Shown here one piece after another: positions 1 through 8,352 of a stretch of 21,077 nt of DNA. This DNA is from an uncultured Beijerinckiaceae bacterium (GTDB taxonomy: Bacteria; Pseudomonadota; Alphaproteobacteria; Rhizobiales; Beijerinckiaceae), in the NCBI GenBank assembly GCA_937863205.1, contig CALMGA010000371.1, forward strand, positions 1 to 21,077. The letters are read 5' to 3'. The notes beneath the pieces were generated by a model. That model did no database searches, had not been told where the DNA came from, and worked only from the letters and a program-made list of their open reading frames with translations. Position numbers and translations under genes: made by a program. How positions within the stretch are numbered: the first letter of the stretch is position 1; each line of letters starts with the position of its first letter.

Positions 1-51
1 GTGACGCATCGGATCATCCGGAAACCGCTGCGCACTTTTCGGTCCGATGCT
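1..51 (-). repeat. Nested palindromic intergenic repeat, copy 1
   Basis: Outer arms GCATCGGA (6-13) and TCCGATGC (43-50) are perfect inverted repeats. Inside them CCGGAAA (18-24) pairs with TTTTCGG (36-42) through one G-T wobble, leaving an 11-nt loop. Read on the minus strand the element begins at the TAG stop of the epimerase gene. A near-identical core lies at 5809-5855 behind another gene. I associate this sequence with dispersed palindromic repeats of Rhizobiales genomes; a role as 3'-end or terminator hairpin is inference, because no T-run follows. Confidence 0.75.
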
Positions 52-1059
52 CTAAACCCGGTAGAAGTCGCGATACCACGCAACGAAGCGCTCCACGCCG
101 GTCTCGATCGGCACCTGCGGGCGGTAGCCCGTGAGAGCGGCCATGTCGTCGATGTCGGCGAAGGTCGCGGGCACGTCGCCCGGCTGCATCGGCAGGTCCT
201 CGCGGATCGCCTCGATCCCCGTGGCGCGCTCGATGCAGGCGATCAGGTGGCCGAGTTCGACCGGCGTATTGTTGCCGAGGTTGTGGATGCGATAGGGCGC
301 GCGGCTCGTCGCGGGATCGGGCGCATTGCCGTCCCAGACGGGATCGGGCTCGGCCGGCGTCCGTGCGAGGCGCCACACCATCTCCACGACGTCGTCGATA
401 TAGGTGAAGTCGCGCTTCATCCGGCCGTGATTGAACACGCGGATCGGTTGGCGCGCCAGGATCGCCTTCGTGAACAGGAACAGCGCCATGTCGGGTCGCC
501 CCCAGGGGCCGTAGACGGTGAAGAAGCGCAGTCCCGTGGTCGGCAGGCGGTACAGGTGGCTGTAGCTGTGCGCCATCAGCTCGTTCGCCTTCTTGGTGGC
601 GGCATAGAAGCTGACGGGATGGTCGACGTTGCCGTGCACGGAGAAGGGCATCGCCGTGACCGCCCCGTAGACCGAGGACGACGAGGCGTAGAGCAGATGG
701 GCGACGCCGTGATGGCGGCAGGCTTCCAGGATGTTGAGGAAGCCGTCGAGGTTGCTCGATACGTAGGCTCGCGGGTTCTCCAAGGAATGGCGCACGCCGG
801 CCTGTGCGGCGAGGTTGACCACGGTCGCGAAGCCGTGCGTGCGAAACAGCTCGTCGATGGCAGACGCGTCGGCGAGGTCGCAGCGAACGAAGCGGAAGGC
901 CTGGCCGGCGAGGCGGTCGAGACGCGCCTGCTTCAGCGCCGGATCATAGTAGCTGTTGAGATTGTCGAGACCGACGACGGCGAAACCCTCGCGCAGGAAA
1001 CGTTGCGCGACGGCGCTGCCGATGAAGCCGGCCACGCCGGTGACGAGAACGGGTGCCAT
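52..1059 (-). CDS. NAD-dependent epimerase, probable UDP-glucuronate 4-epimerase
   Basis: A 335-residue extended SDR protein of normal family length, cytosolic, expected to interconvert UDP-glucuronate and UDP-galacturonate for polysaccharide synthesis. The NAD-binding glycine motif GVAGFIG is at residues 8-14, followed by LDNLNSYYD at 31-39. The active-site region shows SSSSVYG (126-132) and the catalytic pair in YAATK (Y152, K156). The stretch RFFTVYGPWGRPDMA (178-192) is a hallmark of the UDP-GlcA 4-epimerase subgroup as opposed to GalE or dTDP-glucose dehydratase. The start is ATG at 1059, with GGAGGA about 12 nt upstream and a closer AGGGG. It follows the glycosyltransferase at 1221 after a 161-bp gap, so it is probably the last gene of that unit. 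The stop is TAG, directly followed by a palindromic repeat. The exact sugar substrate is not proven by sequence. Confidence 0.9.
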   Translation of the reverse strand: MAPVLVTGVAGFIGSAVAQRFLREGFAVVGLDNLNSYYDPALKQARLDRLAGQAFRFVRCDLADASAIDELFRTHGFATVVNLAAQAGVRHSLENPRAYVSSNLDGFLNILEACRHHGVAHLLYASSSSVYGAVTAMPFSVHGNVDHPVSFYAATKKANELMAHSYSHLYRLPTTGLRFFTVYGPWGRPDMALFLFTKAILARQPIRVFNHGRMKRDFTYIDDVVEMVWRLARTPAEPDPVWDGNAPDPATSRAPYRIHNLGNNTPVELGHLIACIERATGIEAIREDLPMQPGDVPATFADIDDMAALTGYRPQVPIETGVERFVAWYRDFYRV

Positions 1060-1220
1060 CCCCTGCCGTGATCCTCCGGCTTGCGGCCCTCGCGGGGCTC
1101 GCAGCTATTGGCTATCACGAGCGCGGACGACGCGCAGCCCCGCAGGCCAAGCCAGGAGTTCCGCGTGACCCGCGCCGGCCGGTCACCTCTCCGGCCAACC
1201 ACCGCGGCGGCGGCAGGCGC

Positions 1221-3563
1221 TCAGGCCAACGCGTCCACGCCGCCCACCCTCGTCCTTGCCGGCACGGCACGGGCATTCCGGCCCTTGCCGGCCAGCAGGC
1301 GCAGGCGACGCAGGCAGAGGCCGAGCGTGCGCGTGTCATCCGAGTTGGCCGGAGGCGCCGCACGCTCCGTCCACAGCTGGATCCAGGTGGTGGCGATTGG
1401 CGTCACCGCCCGCTCGCCGAGGTCCAGCCCGATCCAGACCGGCTCGGCGTCGCGCAGTTGCAGGCTCGTTGCCCGGTCCCCGTGAACGAGGCCGATCTCG
1501 CAGGGCTGCCGGGCATCGGCGTTGATGAGGTGCAGGAACAGTTCGATACGCGACACGTCCGGCCCGAGCCGCAGGCCGACGAAGGCGCGCGTGCCCCGGC
1601 TCCACACGTGATCGGGTTCCATGTGGTGGAAGCCGGACAGGTCGATACCCCCGCGAAACAGGCTGCCGCCGGCGACCCAGTCGAGATCGGCGTCGAGGAT
1701 GGGCAGATCGCCATCGAGCGGCGGCGCGCCGGGCTGTTCGATCCAGTTCCGCAGCGGCAGCGCGGCCGCTTCCCGCCAGAACCGGCAGTCGCGCAGAAGG
1801 TCGGCCAAGCGCAGGCGGGTCGGGAAGCCATCCACGTCGTCGGCGTCGCCGATGAGGTGCTCCGCCTGATCCGGCACCCGGTCGGCGAGCAGAAGCAGTC
1901 CGGCGGCCAGGAAATGCCGCGGCATCAGGTGCTCCATCACCCGCCAGAATTCGAGATCGTGGAGGGGTTCCATCGCGCGCAGGCGATCGCGCGCGGCGGC
2001 ATCGCCGGACAGGATGGCATCGGCCACCAGCGAGAACCTCACGCAGGCCCAGTAGACCGCCCGGCCCTCGCGGCCGGCGAAGTAGCGTCCCAACGCCCGT
2101 TGCAGACCCATGGCGCTGAAGATGCCGAAGACCACCTCGGCGACGTAGCGACAAAGGTCTTCGCGCGTCTTGCCCATGATGATCTCGGGATCGAGCGCCA
2201 GCACCCCGCGATCGAGATAGGCGAACGAGCGGCGCGCCTTGGCCAGCTTCGCGCTCCACTCGTCGTCGGCTGGAAAAGCGCGCGCTTCGGCAAGGGGCCG
2301 GCTGCCAACGGCGAGCGCGCGTTCCCCCAGCAGCTTCCTGTGGTGTGCCGCGAAGCGGACCAGGGCCTGCGCATAGGAGGCACAGGTCCACCTCCTGGCA
2401 TGCCGCCGACCCTTGACACCCATCGCGATCATTCCCTCTGGATCGTCGAGCAGCCGAACCAAGGCGTCGCGAAGATCCGGGCTCGATACGTCGGGCGGCA
2501 GCTTGAGGGCGGCCTCGGCGGGAAGCTCGCCGTAGCAGCCGCTATCGAGGACCACCACCGGACGACCGGTTTCGAGCTGCTCGGTAAGCGAGGCGGATGA
2601 AGCCTCCGTATTGGGCCTGCGCAGGTTGATGAATACGTCGGCCAGCTCCATGAGCTGGCCCAGCCGGGCTTCGGAGATATCGGTTTCGAAGCGGACAACC
2701 TCCTCGAGGCGATGAAAGGCGATGAGGTCGCGCAGCTTCTGAAAATGAGTTTCGCAACCGACGAAACCGGCCACCGTGTAGCGCAGCCGGTCGCGCAGGC
2801 GCGGCGAGGCGGCGATGGCCGAGACCACCAGATCGATCGCCTTGCCCGACTGTATGTGCCCGAACGATACCGCATGGAGGAGCCGCTTGGCACAAAGCTC
2901 GCGCCGCCAGGCCGCGTCGTTCTTTTCGTCCGGGACCCGCTTCTGGCCGGACGGCATGCCAAGGCGCAGCACAGGTCCGCGGAAGCCTTGCGTCGCGTAG
3001 TCTTGCGAGAAAGCGGAGTGGACGACGAGTGCCGACGCAAGATCGAACAGCAGGTTGCCGAGTGGTTGGAGGACGCTGTATTCGCTGTCCCAAGGGCTAT
3101 AGCGGATCTGGCCGGTCCGGTTCGTGATGCGGGAGCGCCTGAGGTGATCCTCCGCCGAGCCGTCCCCGTAGCTGGTCAACAATGCCGCATAGGACGCGAA
3201 GCCGCCGCCACCGCGCAGCGAGCGATCGGCGAGGTAATGCTGGTAAACGTAGTCGTGGCTGATCACCACGCCGGGATTGGTGGAAAGAAGGTCGAAGATC
3301 GCCTCGTGGTGGTCGCGGTTGTTGCCGATGTTGTAGATGACGACATCGAACAGGCCAAGCATCGGTCGGACCTCGGCGGCGCTGCCGATGCGCAGGGATC
3401 GATGCCGGGTGCGGTAGAGATCGCGATGGGGAGGATGGAGGATCGTCAGGTCGATCGGCTCGGACTCGATCGAAGAAGGGAAATGCTGAGTCACGGCCTG
3501 CGAAAAACTGCCGACCCCCGATGCCGGCGTCATCGGCGAGATCCATGCGATACGAAACGTCAT
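1221..3563 (-). CDS. GT4-like glycosyltransferase with large C-terminal extension
   Basis: A 780-residue protein, about twice the length of an ordinary GT4 enzyme. Residues 1-415 look like a GT-B glycosyltransferase: an N-terminal Rossmann start (IAWISPMTPASGVGSFS), an acceptor-domain stretch, then the sugar-nucleotide half with VSFGHIQSGKAIDLV near 233, ADVFINLRRPNTEASS near 308-323 and LETGRPVVVLDSGCYGELP near 330-348. Residues 420-780 are a separate module. A helical part spans roughly 430-640, and the tail carries GFHHMEPDHVWSRGTRAFVG and DDTRTLGLCLRRLRLL, a pattern I associate with beta-sandwich accessory domains of bacterial glycosyltransferases. The start ATG at 3563 overlaps the WcbI-like gene's stop as ATGA, implying translational coupling. 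Upstream in-frame codons to 3614 were rejected because they lie within that gene. Donor and acceptor are unknown; a role in surface polysaccharide is inferred from neighbours. Confidence 0.82.
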   Translation of the reverse strand: MTFRIAWISPMTPASGVGSFSQAVTQHFPSSIESEPIDLTILHPPHRDLYRTRHRSLRIGSAAEVRPMLGLFDVVIYNIGNNRDHHEAIFDLLSTNPGVVISHDYVYQHYLADRSLRGGGGFASYAALLTSYGDGSAEDHLRRSRITNRTGQIRYSPWDSEYSVLQPLGNLLFDLASALVVHSAFSQDYATQGFRGPVLRLGMPSGQKRVPDEKNDAAWRRELCAKRLLHAVSFGHIQSGKAIDLVVSAIAASPRLRDRLRYTVAGFVGCETHFQKLRDLIAFHRLEEVVRFETDISEARLGQLMELADVFINLRRPNTEASSASLTEQLETGRPVVVLDSGCYGELPAEAALKLPPDVSSPDLRDALVRLLDDPEGMIAMGVKGRRHARRWTCASYAQALVRFAAHHRKLLGERALAVGSRPLAEARAFPADDEWSAKLAKARRSFAYLDRGVLALDPEIIMGKTREDLCRYVAEVVFGIFSAMGLQRALGRYFAGREGRAVYWACVRFSLVADAILSGDAAARDRLRAMEPLHDLEFWRVMEHLMPRHFLAAGLLLLADRVPDQAEHLIGDADDVDGFPTRLRLADLLRDCRFWREAAALPLRNWIEQPGAPPLDGDLPILDADLDWVAGGSLFRGGIDLSGFHHMEPDHVWSRGTRAFVGLRLGPDVSRIELFLHLINADARQPCEIGLVHGDRATSLQLRDAEPVWIGLDLGERAVTPIATTWIQLWTERAAPPANSDDTRTLGLCLRRLRLLAGKGRNARAVPARTRVGGVDALA

Positions 3564-4549
3564 TTCGACCCCATCAGCTCCGATTTGACTGCAGCGTCGA
3601 CCCGGCCGGCCCATCCTCGCCCGACCTCATCGCCGCCCGACGCGATCGCGCCGGTCAGCGCCCGCGATCGGGACCTGCCGTCCTGATCCGCGAAACCGGC
3701 CAGATCCGCGAAACCGGCGTGGGACGTCGCGGAACGGCCGCTGCCACCTCGTCCGTATTGGGCGAGGTAGTCCCGCAGATCGAGGGTGCGACCGGGAAAG
3801 ATCTCGTCATCGATCCAGTCCGTGTCCGTCCAAGTCAGGCCCAGCCTCTGCGCAACCCTGGGAAAGACCGGCATGCGCCAGCGCCATTGCGGCTCATGCG
3901 GCGGCACGGCCGACAACCTGTGCTCGACCTCCTCTTCGTCGATGCCGAGCCGCGGCAGGATGGCACGGAGCAAGCGAAGATAATATTGACGGCCGGCATG
4001 ATCGGGAACGAGGAAGAGGCGGTGCGCGCGATAGTTTTGGAGGATGTAATCCGACATCGCCGGGGCGATGCCATGCCGCCGCTCCGCGGCGCGTAAGTGA
4101 GCCGTTGATGCCTTGAACACGGCGTCGATGTCGGCATCATCGGGGAAGGTGGCGATCACCTCGTCGCAGAACGCCTCGAAGCTCCCGACGTGGTTTGCCG
4201 CCCGCTTCACGAGGCCGGGATAGTGCCAGCGGAAACAGCCGTTGAAGACACCCTTGATCGCTCCGGGGAAGTAGCCGTGCCATTCCATCCACGCGAAGCA
4301 TATCGTCGGAATGCCGCGCCTCTCGCAGGCCTCGACGAGGTCGGACGTATTGTACCCGACCTTGTTCTCGATGGGTGAGAAGAGAACGGCATCGAAGCGG
4401 TCGAGGGACGAATAGGGGAACGCCGTGCCGGAACCGATCAGCTCGAAATTCACGATCAGGGTGCATTCGAAGCGATCGGCAAAGGCCTGCCGCAGGTAGT
4501 CGCGCAGAACCAGGGCGTGGCAGCCACCGTAGAGTAAAATCCTGGTCAA
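3560..4549 (-). CDS. WcbI-like polysaccharide biosynthesis protein (putative acetyltransferase)
   Basis: A 329-residue protein. The N-terminus ILLYGGCHALVLRDYL (4-19) matches the shape of the WcbI family, whose members usually read GNCQ at this site; here it is GGCH. Further family-like features are FSPIENKVGYNTSDL (about 57-71) and FAWMEWHGYFPGAIKG (about 84-99). WcbI proteins come from capsule clusters and bind CoA, and a sugar acyltransferase role is proposed for them. The start is TTG at 4549 with GGCGGGG upstream, since no in-frame ATG fits better. The last 60 or so residues are low-complexity (Gly, Ala, Ser, Arg) and contain a duplicated AGFADL/AGFADQ hexapeptide from an 18-bp tandem repeat, so this tail is probably dispensable. 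The gene heads the minus-strand unit and overlaps the next gene by 4 bp. Family call moderately sure; biochemical activity unproven. Confidence 0.75.
   Translation of the reverse strand: MTRILLYGGCHALVLRDYLRQAFADRFECTLIVNFELIGSGTAFPYSSLDRFDAVLFSPIENKVGYNTSDLVEACERRGIPTICFAWMEWHGYFPGAIKGVFNGCFRWHYPGLVKRAANHVGSFEAFCDEVIATFPDDADIDAVFKASTAHLRAAERRHGIAPAMSDYILQNYRAHRLFLVPDHAGRQYYLRLLRAILPRLGIDEEEVEHRLSAVPPHEPQWRWRMPVFPRVAQRLGLTWTDTDWIDDEIFPGRTLDLRDYLAQYGRGGSGRSATSHAGFADLAGFADQDGRSRSRALTGAIASGGDEVGRGWAGRVDAAVKSELMGSK
3685..3718. repeat. 18-bp tandem duplication inside the WcbI-like gene
   Basis: GATCCGCGAAACCGGCCA at 3685-3702 is followed by the same 16 bases at 3703-3718. The repeat is in frame (18 bp) and duplicates six residues in the protein's C-terminal tail, giving AGFADL followed by AGFADQ. 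It lies outside the conserved part of the enzyme. Confidence 0.85.
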
Positions 4550-4854
4550 TTCGGCCCCGCCGGCTTCAACTGCAGTATGTCTCGCATATCATTTTCCGAG
4601 ATGTCAAACGGACATCCGGATTGACCAATGGTAAGCTCTCACCTTCGGATCTTGACCTTGCGGCAACTTGCATTCGATCGACTTGACAGCACGCCTGTTG
4701 CAAAGAACACTTCCGCCGACTTGCCGATTCGCGATCGGGCGCCTTTGCGGAGCTTCAACCGCGGCGGCCTATGAGGGTGGACCATTGATGCTTCACCCTG
4801 ACGCGACGATGCGACCGGCCGGACGATGCGATCCTTGCCTTGGGAGAACGCCCG
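4550..4854. promoter_or_regulatory. Divergent intergenic region of the polysaccharide genes
   Basis: This 305-bp gap separates the divergent WcbI-like gene (start 4549) and the 313-residue gene (start 4855), so it must hold promoters for both directions. It is visibly richer in A/T than its surroundings. A perfect TTGACA is at 4683-4688 on the plus strand, with a poor AACACT 17 bp downstream (4706-4711). A second TTGACA lies on the minus strand at 4607-4602 but has no good -10 at the right distance. Both are candidates only. I see no convincing small gene or structured RNA. Confidence 0.4.
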
Positions 4855-5796
4855 ATGACTCCGGTCCTCGTTTTTGGTTGCGCGGCGGAGGAAAAGCTCG
4901 GCACCCGCGACCGAATCCTGCACGAGAACGTCGAGGCTGCCCTCACGGCCTTCGGACCGATCGACTCGCGAAGGCTCGACGACGTCGGCCCGGACAGGTC
5001 GATGCCGGCGATGACGCGAACGGGCCTCGCGCGGATCGGGGTCGACGAGCAGGTGCTCGCGGTGGGGCGATGCGCTCACCTCGCCCTTGCCGACTGCCTC
5101 AAATGCACGTTGCTCGCCGGGCATCTCGACCTCGAAGGCGATCAGGACCGGGAACGATCACATGTCGAGGCGATCAATGGTTGGATCTGGTCCTGCCTCA
5201 ACACCCGCAGGGCCGTGGTTCTCGGACGGCGGGCGTGGCAGGCCGCGCAACTGCTCCCCTTTTCCGATCGCCGCTACCATGCGATGCCGCCGCTGCGCTG
5301 GATACGGCAGGACGATTTCCTGGATCCGCAGAAGCTGCTCATCATCAATCATGAAGAAGATGGAGCGGCCGCAGCCGAACTGCAGGCGGCGCTCGCCGGC
5401 TATGCCCGCATCGAGGTGATCGATCGATGCGAGACCAGCGCGGACCGGCCGATCGACTTCGTTCACCTTGATGCCGCCTACCACGTCCACGTGGGTGGAC
5501 ACACGATGGCGGCCGACGAGCCCCGTCTGGTCGAGGGATGGGTCAATCGCATCCCGGTCCTGCGCTACCGATCGCGGCGCAGCATTCCGGTCCGATCGCC
5601 AAGAGGTGAGGTGCTCGATGTCCACCACGGATCGAACGGCTTCCACTGCGGCAGTCCGGGCGAGGTCCTCGCCACCTATGATGATCTGCGTTCCGACCGG
5701 GTCTTGCGCGGCAAGATCATCGACGCCGGCCTGAAGTCGGTCGCGCCGCTCGTCGCAGGCTGGCGCGCCGTCGCCGGCGACCTCCTGAGCGGCTGA
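4855..5796 (+). CDS. Uncharacterised 313-residue protein, possible divergent GT-B glycosyltransferase
   Basis: I do not recognise this protein by name. The start is ATG at 4855, with GGGAGA 7-8 nt upstream; the in-frame TTG at 4840 has no such site. No signal peptide or membrane segment is evident. Residues 200-310 resemble the donor half of GT-B enzymes: DFVHLDAAYHVHVGG (201-215), then EPRLVEGWVNRIPVL (222-236, like the E...ExxxxGxPVv motif of GT4), then NGFHCGSPGEVLATYDDL (261-278) and GWRAVAGDLL at the end. The N-terminal half is unlike GT4 enzymes, with Cys at 9, 73, 81, 84 and 114 and a striking CAHLALADCLKC stretch (73-84). The gene is divergent from the WcbI-like unit and convergent with the double-GT2 gene, so a role in the same surface glycan is likely by context. 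A glycan-related but non-catalytic role remains possible. Confidence 0.7.
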   Translation: MTPVLVFGCAAEEKLGTRDRILHENVEAALTAFGPIDSRRLDDVGPDRSMPAMTRTGLARIGVDEQVLAVGRCAHLALADCLKCTLLAGHLDLEGDQDRERSHVEAINGWIWSCLNTRRAVVLGRRAWQAAQLLPFSDRRYHAMPPLRWIRQDDFLDPQKLLIINHEEDGAAAAELQAALAGYARIEVIDRCETSADRPIDFVHLDAAYHVHVGGHTMAADEPRLVEGWVNRIPVLRYRSRRSIPVRSPRGEVLDVHHGSNGFHCGSPGEVLATYDDLRSDRVLRGKIIDAGLKSVAPLVAGWRAVAGDLLSG

Positions 5797-5808
5797 GCGC
5801 AAGAGCTT

Positions 5809-5855
5809 GGGACCGAAAAGTGTGCAGCGGTTTTCGGGTGCATCCGATGCGCCAC
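5809..5855 (+). repeat. Palindromic intergenic repeat, copy 2
   Basis: This is the same element as at 1-51 in opposite orientation on the chromosome, but again directly behind a gene's stop codon in the sense direction. CCGAAAA (5813-5819) pairs perfectly with TTTTCGG (5831-5837) around an 11-nt loop, GTGTGCAGCGG, which differs from copy 1 by one base. The right outer arm TCCGATGC (5843-5850) is kept, but the left outer arm has degenerated. Confidence 0.75.
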
Positions 5856-5864
5856 AGCAGGTCC

Positions 5865-5901
5865 GAGCATCGAACCGGATCCGTTATCCGGTCCGATGCT
5901 C
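5865..5901. terminator. Strong hairpin between convergent genes
   Basis: GAGCATCGAACCGGAT (5865-5880) pairs with ATCCGGTCCGATGCTC (5886-5901) over 16 positions with one mismatch and a 5-nt loop, CCGTT. It lies between two converging genes (stops at 5796 and 5910), so it could end transcripts from both sides. There is no T-run, so it may equally be another piece of the dispersed repeat: its arms share GAGCATCGGACCG-type sequence with copy 1. Confidence 0.6.
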
Positions 5902-5909
5902 CAGCGGAC

Positions 5910-8198
5910 TCAGGCAAGGGTGTCGGGACGCGCGACCGGAAGTTCGGACGGCACCCTCAAGCGAGTCTGCGCGGAGCGGCGGTCGTAGAAGGGACTGAAG
6001 GCCTGGTCGATCAGCGTCCTGGTCCCATGTCGTTCCTGCAGCTTGGCGATATCGTTTTTCAGCCGTTCCCGGTTCCCGCCCGTTTCGTCGCTGCCGCGCG
6101 ACGTCGATTCGTGGTGCCGCAGCGTGGCGAAGGGTGTCCAAACCGTCCGGTATCCGACGGACCGGGCGCGCACGCAGAAGTCGATGTCGTTGTAGGCGAT
6201 GGGAAAGGCGACTTCGTCGAAGCCGCCGACAGCCTCGAAGCATCGCCGCGTCACCAGCATGCACGCGCCCGTGACCGCACTCATGGTCTGCCTGACGGCA
6301 AGGCGGCCCATCGGGCCGGGCTCGGAGGATGCACTTTCCACGAACCAATGCCCGGCCGCCTCGCCCAGGCCGACGATGACGCCGGCATGCTGGATCCGTC
6401 CGTCGGGATAGAGCAGCTTGGCACCGACGATCCCGGTGCCGGGGAAGGACAAGCATTCGACCATCTCCGCCAGCCAGTCGGGCTCGATGATCTCGATGTC
6501 GTTGTTGAGGAAAAGAAGAACATCACCGCTGGCGTGCCGGACCCCACGGTTACACATGCGGGAGAAGTTGAAGCGTTCCGGCACCACTTCGGCGAAGAAA
6601 CTTCTGCTTCGGTGCGCCTCGTAGAACGCCAGCACCTCGGGATCCTGCGATCCGTTGTCGGGCACGATGATCTCGATGTCGGCATAGTGCGTCCGATCGA
6701 GAAGATCCGTCACCACGCGGGTGATCAGGGCCAGGCTGTCGCGGTTGGGGATCACCACCGACACCAGCGGCCGGGCGGCGCCGGCGAAGCGGACCCTGTG
6801 CAGGTTCGGCAGCAGGGTGGCAGGTTGGACATCCACGTCGTGCCCTGCCCCGCCATAGGATCCGGCCAGGGCCCGGCGGGCGTTGTTGACCGATCGGTCG
6901 CGGTGGAGGGTCGAGTAGCTGTCCTCGCCGCGCCGCCATCGGTAGGCGAGGTAGGGAATGTGCACGACGCTGCCGGGCGTCGTCCCCGCGAGGTAGCGCA
7001 GGACGAGATCGTAGTCCTGCGAACCTTCGCGGTCGGGCGCGAGGCTGCCGAGCTCGATCACGCGCCCGCGGCGAAACACCGAGAAGTGGTTGATGTAGTT
7101 CACCCCCGACAGGAGGACGGGATCGAACGCCGGCTTGCAGAGCGAGCCGAGGATGGTCATCCCCGCGTCGCAGATCAGCTCATCGGTGTAGAAGAACGAC
7201 GCGTCGGGGTGATCGGCGACCGCCTTGGCGATGATCGGGATCGCGCCGGTCACGAAGGCATCGTCGTGATCGATGAAGGACACCCATTCGCCGCGCGCGG
7301 CGGCGATGCCGGCGTTGGTCGCAGCCGCGATGCCGCCGTTGCGCGCCATGGTGACGACGCGGACGCCCGGCCTCGTCGCGGCTTGCGCCAGCGCCGCCAC
7401 CGTCGCCTCGCTGCGGGATCCGTCGTCGGCCAGAACGAGTTCGGCATAGGCCGCCTGTTCCGACGCGAAGGAGTCGACGAGATCGCCGAGGTAGGCGGGC
7501 GGCGTTTCGTAGACCGGCGTCACGAAGGAAATCAGCGGCCGTTCAATCCGAGACGCCCAGCGCTGCTCCATCGCGGCCCGGACCGGCATGACCCACGTCG
7601 CCTGCGCGGCGATGATGCGCCTGAGCAGGTCGCCCTCGACCTGCTGTTCGCGGACACCCTCGCCCTGCGCCACGCCCGAGAGGAACTTGCGGATGCGTCC
7701 CACATTGCTGCGCAGCAGCTCCATCCTGCTGCGGTTGCGGCTCCCCGTGAAGGCCTTTACATTCTGGTAGCGCAGGTTGAACAGGTAGTGCAGCGCCGCG
7801 ACCGGCACCGGCCGCACGCTCTCGAACATCACGCTGCGGAACGTTGCGCCTTTACAAGGCAGACGGATGCGGATCCGCTTCACGGAGCCGAGCGTGGTCG
7901 GCGGCAGATGGTAGAAGCCTAAGGGAAACATCAGCAAGGACACGGTCGAACTTTCCTCGAAGCCGCGGCCGAGGTCGCAGTCGAAGGTGATGTGCGACGA
8001 CGCCCGCCCGCCTTGCACCTGCACCAACATGCAGAAGAACGCCTTCAGGTTCCTGGGCGGGGCAACAACGAGGGCACCCTGGTCATCGAGATTGCGCCAT
8101 GTTGTCGGCGACAGTCGTTCGATGCCGATATGCTCGATCAGCCGGATAAGGCGCATGCTTGATCCCGCCACCTGCAAGCCGCGGTTCACCGCCGCCAT
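5910..8198 (-). CDS. Glycosyltransferase with two GT2 domains
   Basis: A 762-residue protein when started at ATG 8198, which has GAGGA 6-7 nt upstream. A later ATG at 8156 is the main alternative, with a weaker site. Residues 1 to about 215 form an N-terminal region without a family I recognise. GT2 domain A starts at [12 protein letters not shown] (about 223), with LADDGSRSE (about 256) and the metal-binding DxD-like IDHDD (about 309-313). GT2 domain B starts at [11 protein letters not shown] (about 478), with [10 protein letters not shown] (about 512), FLNNDIEI (about 563-570) and the late [18 protein letters not shown] stretch typical of rhamnosyl-type GT2 enzymes. No membrane segment is evident, so it is probably cytosolic or peripheral. 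Two GT2 domains suggest two sequential or alternating sugar additions in making the surface glycan (inference). It is convergent with the 313-residue gene and divergent from trpB. Confidence 0.88.
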   Translation of the reverse strand: MAAVNRGLQVAGSSMRLIRLIEHIGIERLSPTTWRNLDDQGALVVAPPRNLKAFFCMLVQVQGGRASSHITFDCDLGRGFEESSTVSLLMFPLGFYHLPPTTLGSVKRIRIRLPCKGATFRSVMFESVRPVPVAALHYLFNLRYQNVKAFTGSRNRSRMELLRSNVGRIRKFLSGVAQGEGVREQQVEGDLLRRIIAAQATWVMPVRAAMEQRWASRIERPLISFVTPVYETPPAYLGDLVDSFASEQAAYAELVLADDGSRSEATVAALAQAATRPGVRVVTMARNGGIAAATNAGIAAARGEWVSFIDHDDAFVTGAIPIIAKAVADHPDASFFYTDELICDAGMTILGSLCKPAFDPVLLSGVNYINHFSVFRRGRVIELGSLAPDREGSQDYDLVLRYLAGTTPGSVVHIPYLAYRWRRGEDSYSTLHRDRSVNNARRALAGSYGGAGHDVDVQPATLLPNLHRVRFAGAARPLVSVVIPNRDSLALITRVVTDLLDRTHYADIEIIVPDNGSQDPEVLAFYEAHRSRSFFAEVVPERFNFSRMCNRGVRHASGDVLLFLNNDIEIIEPDWLAEMVECLSFPGTGIVGAKLLYPDGRIQHAGVIVGLGEAAGHWFVESASSEPGPMGRLAVRQTMSAVTGACMLVTRRCFEAVGGFDEVAFPIAYNDIDFCVRARSVGYRTVWTPFATLRHHESTSRGSDETGGNRERLKNDIAKLQERHGTRTLIDQAFSPFYDRRSAQTRLRVPSELPVARPDTLA

Positions 8199-8352
8199 TC
8201 CCGGTCCTCGACGGTCGGTTGATGGCCACCGCCGCCGCGATCGCGGACCCCTCGCCGGCGATGCCTCGAGCCGAGCGGGTTCGCGGCGTCCCCGTAGCAT
8301 CTTCCCGCAATCGCGCCTATGTCTCGGGACCGATTTTTCTCCGAGGCGCGTC

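Noticed and set aside
1053..2600. A 515-codon plus-strand frame opposite the two-module glycosyltransferase
   Set aside because: Composition is that of an antisense shadow, and the opposite strand has clear GT-B motifs and a coupled start.
5820..7922. A 700-codon plus-strand frame opposite the double-GT2 gene
   Set aside because: It has no recognisable motif or ribosome site and lies antisense to conserved GT2 domains; it also begins inside the palindromic repeat.
7987..8352. N-terminal extension of trpB by 122 codons
   Set aside because: The extension runs antisense through the glycosyltransferase start and does not resemble TrpB; GTG at 8353 has a proper ribosome site and gives the family length.
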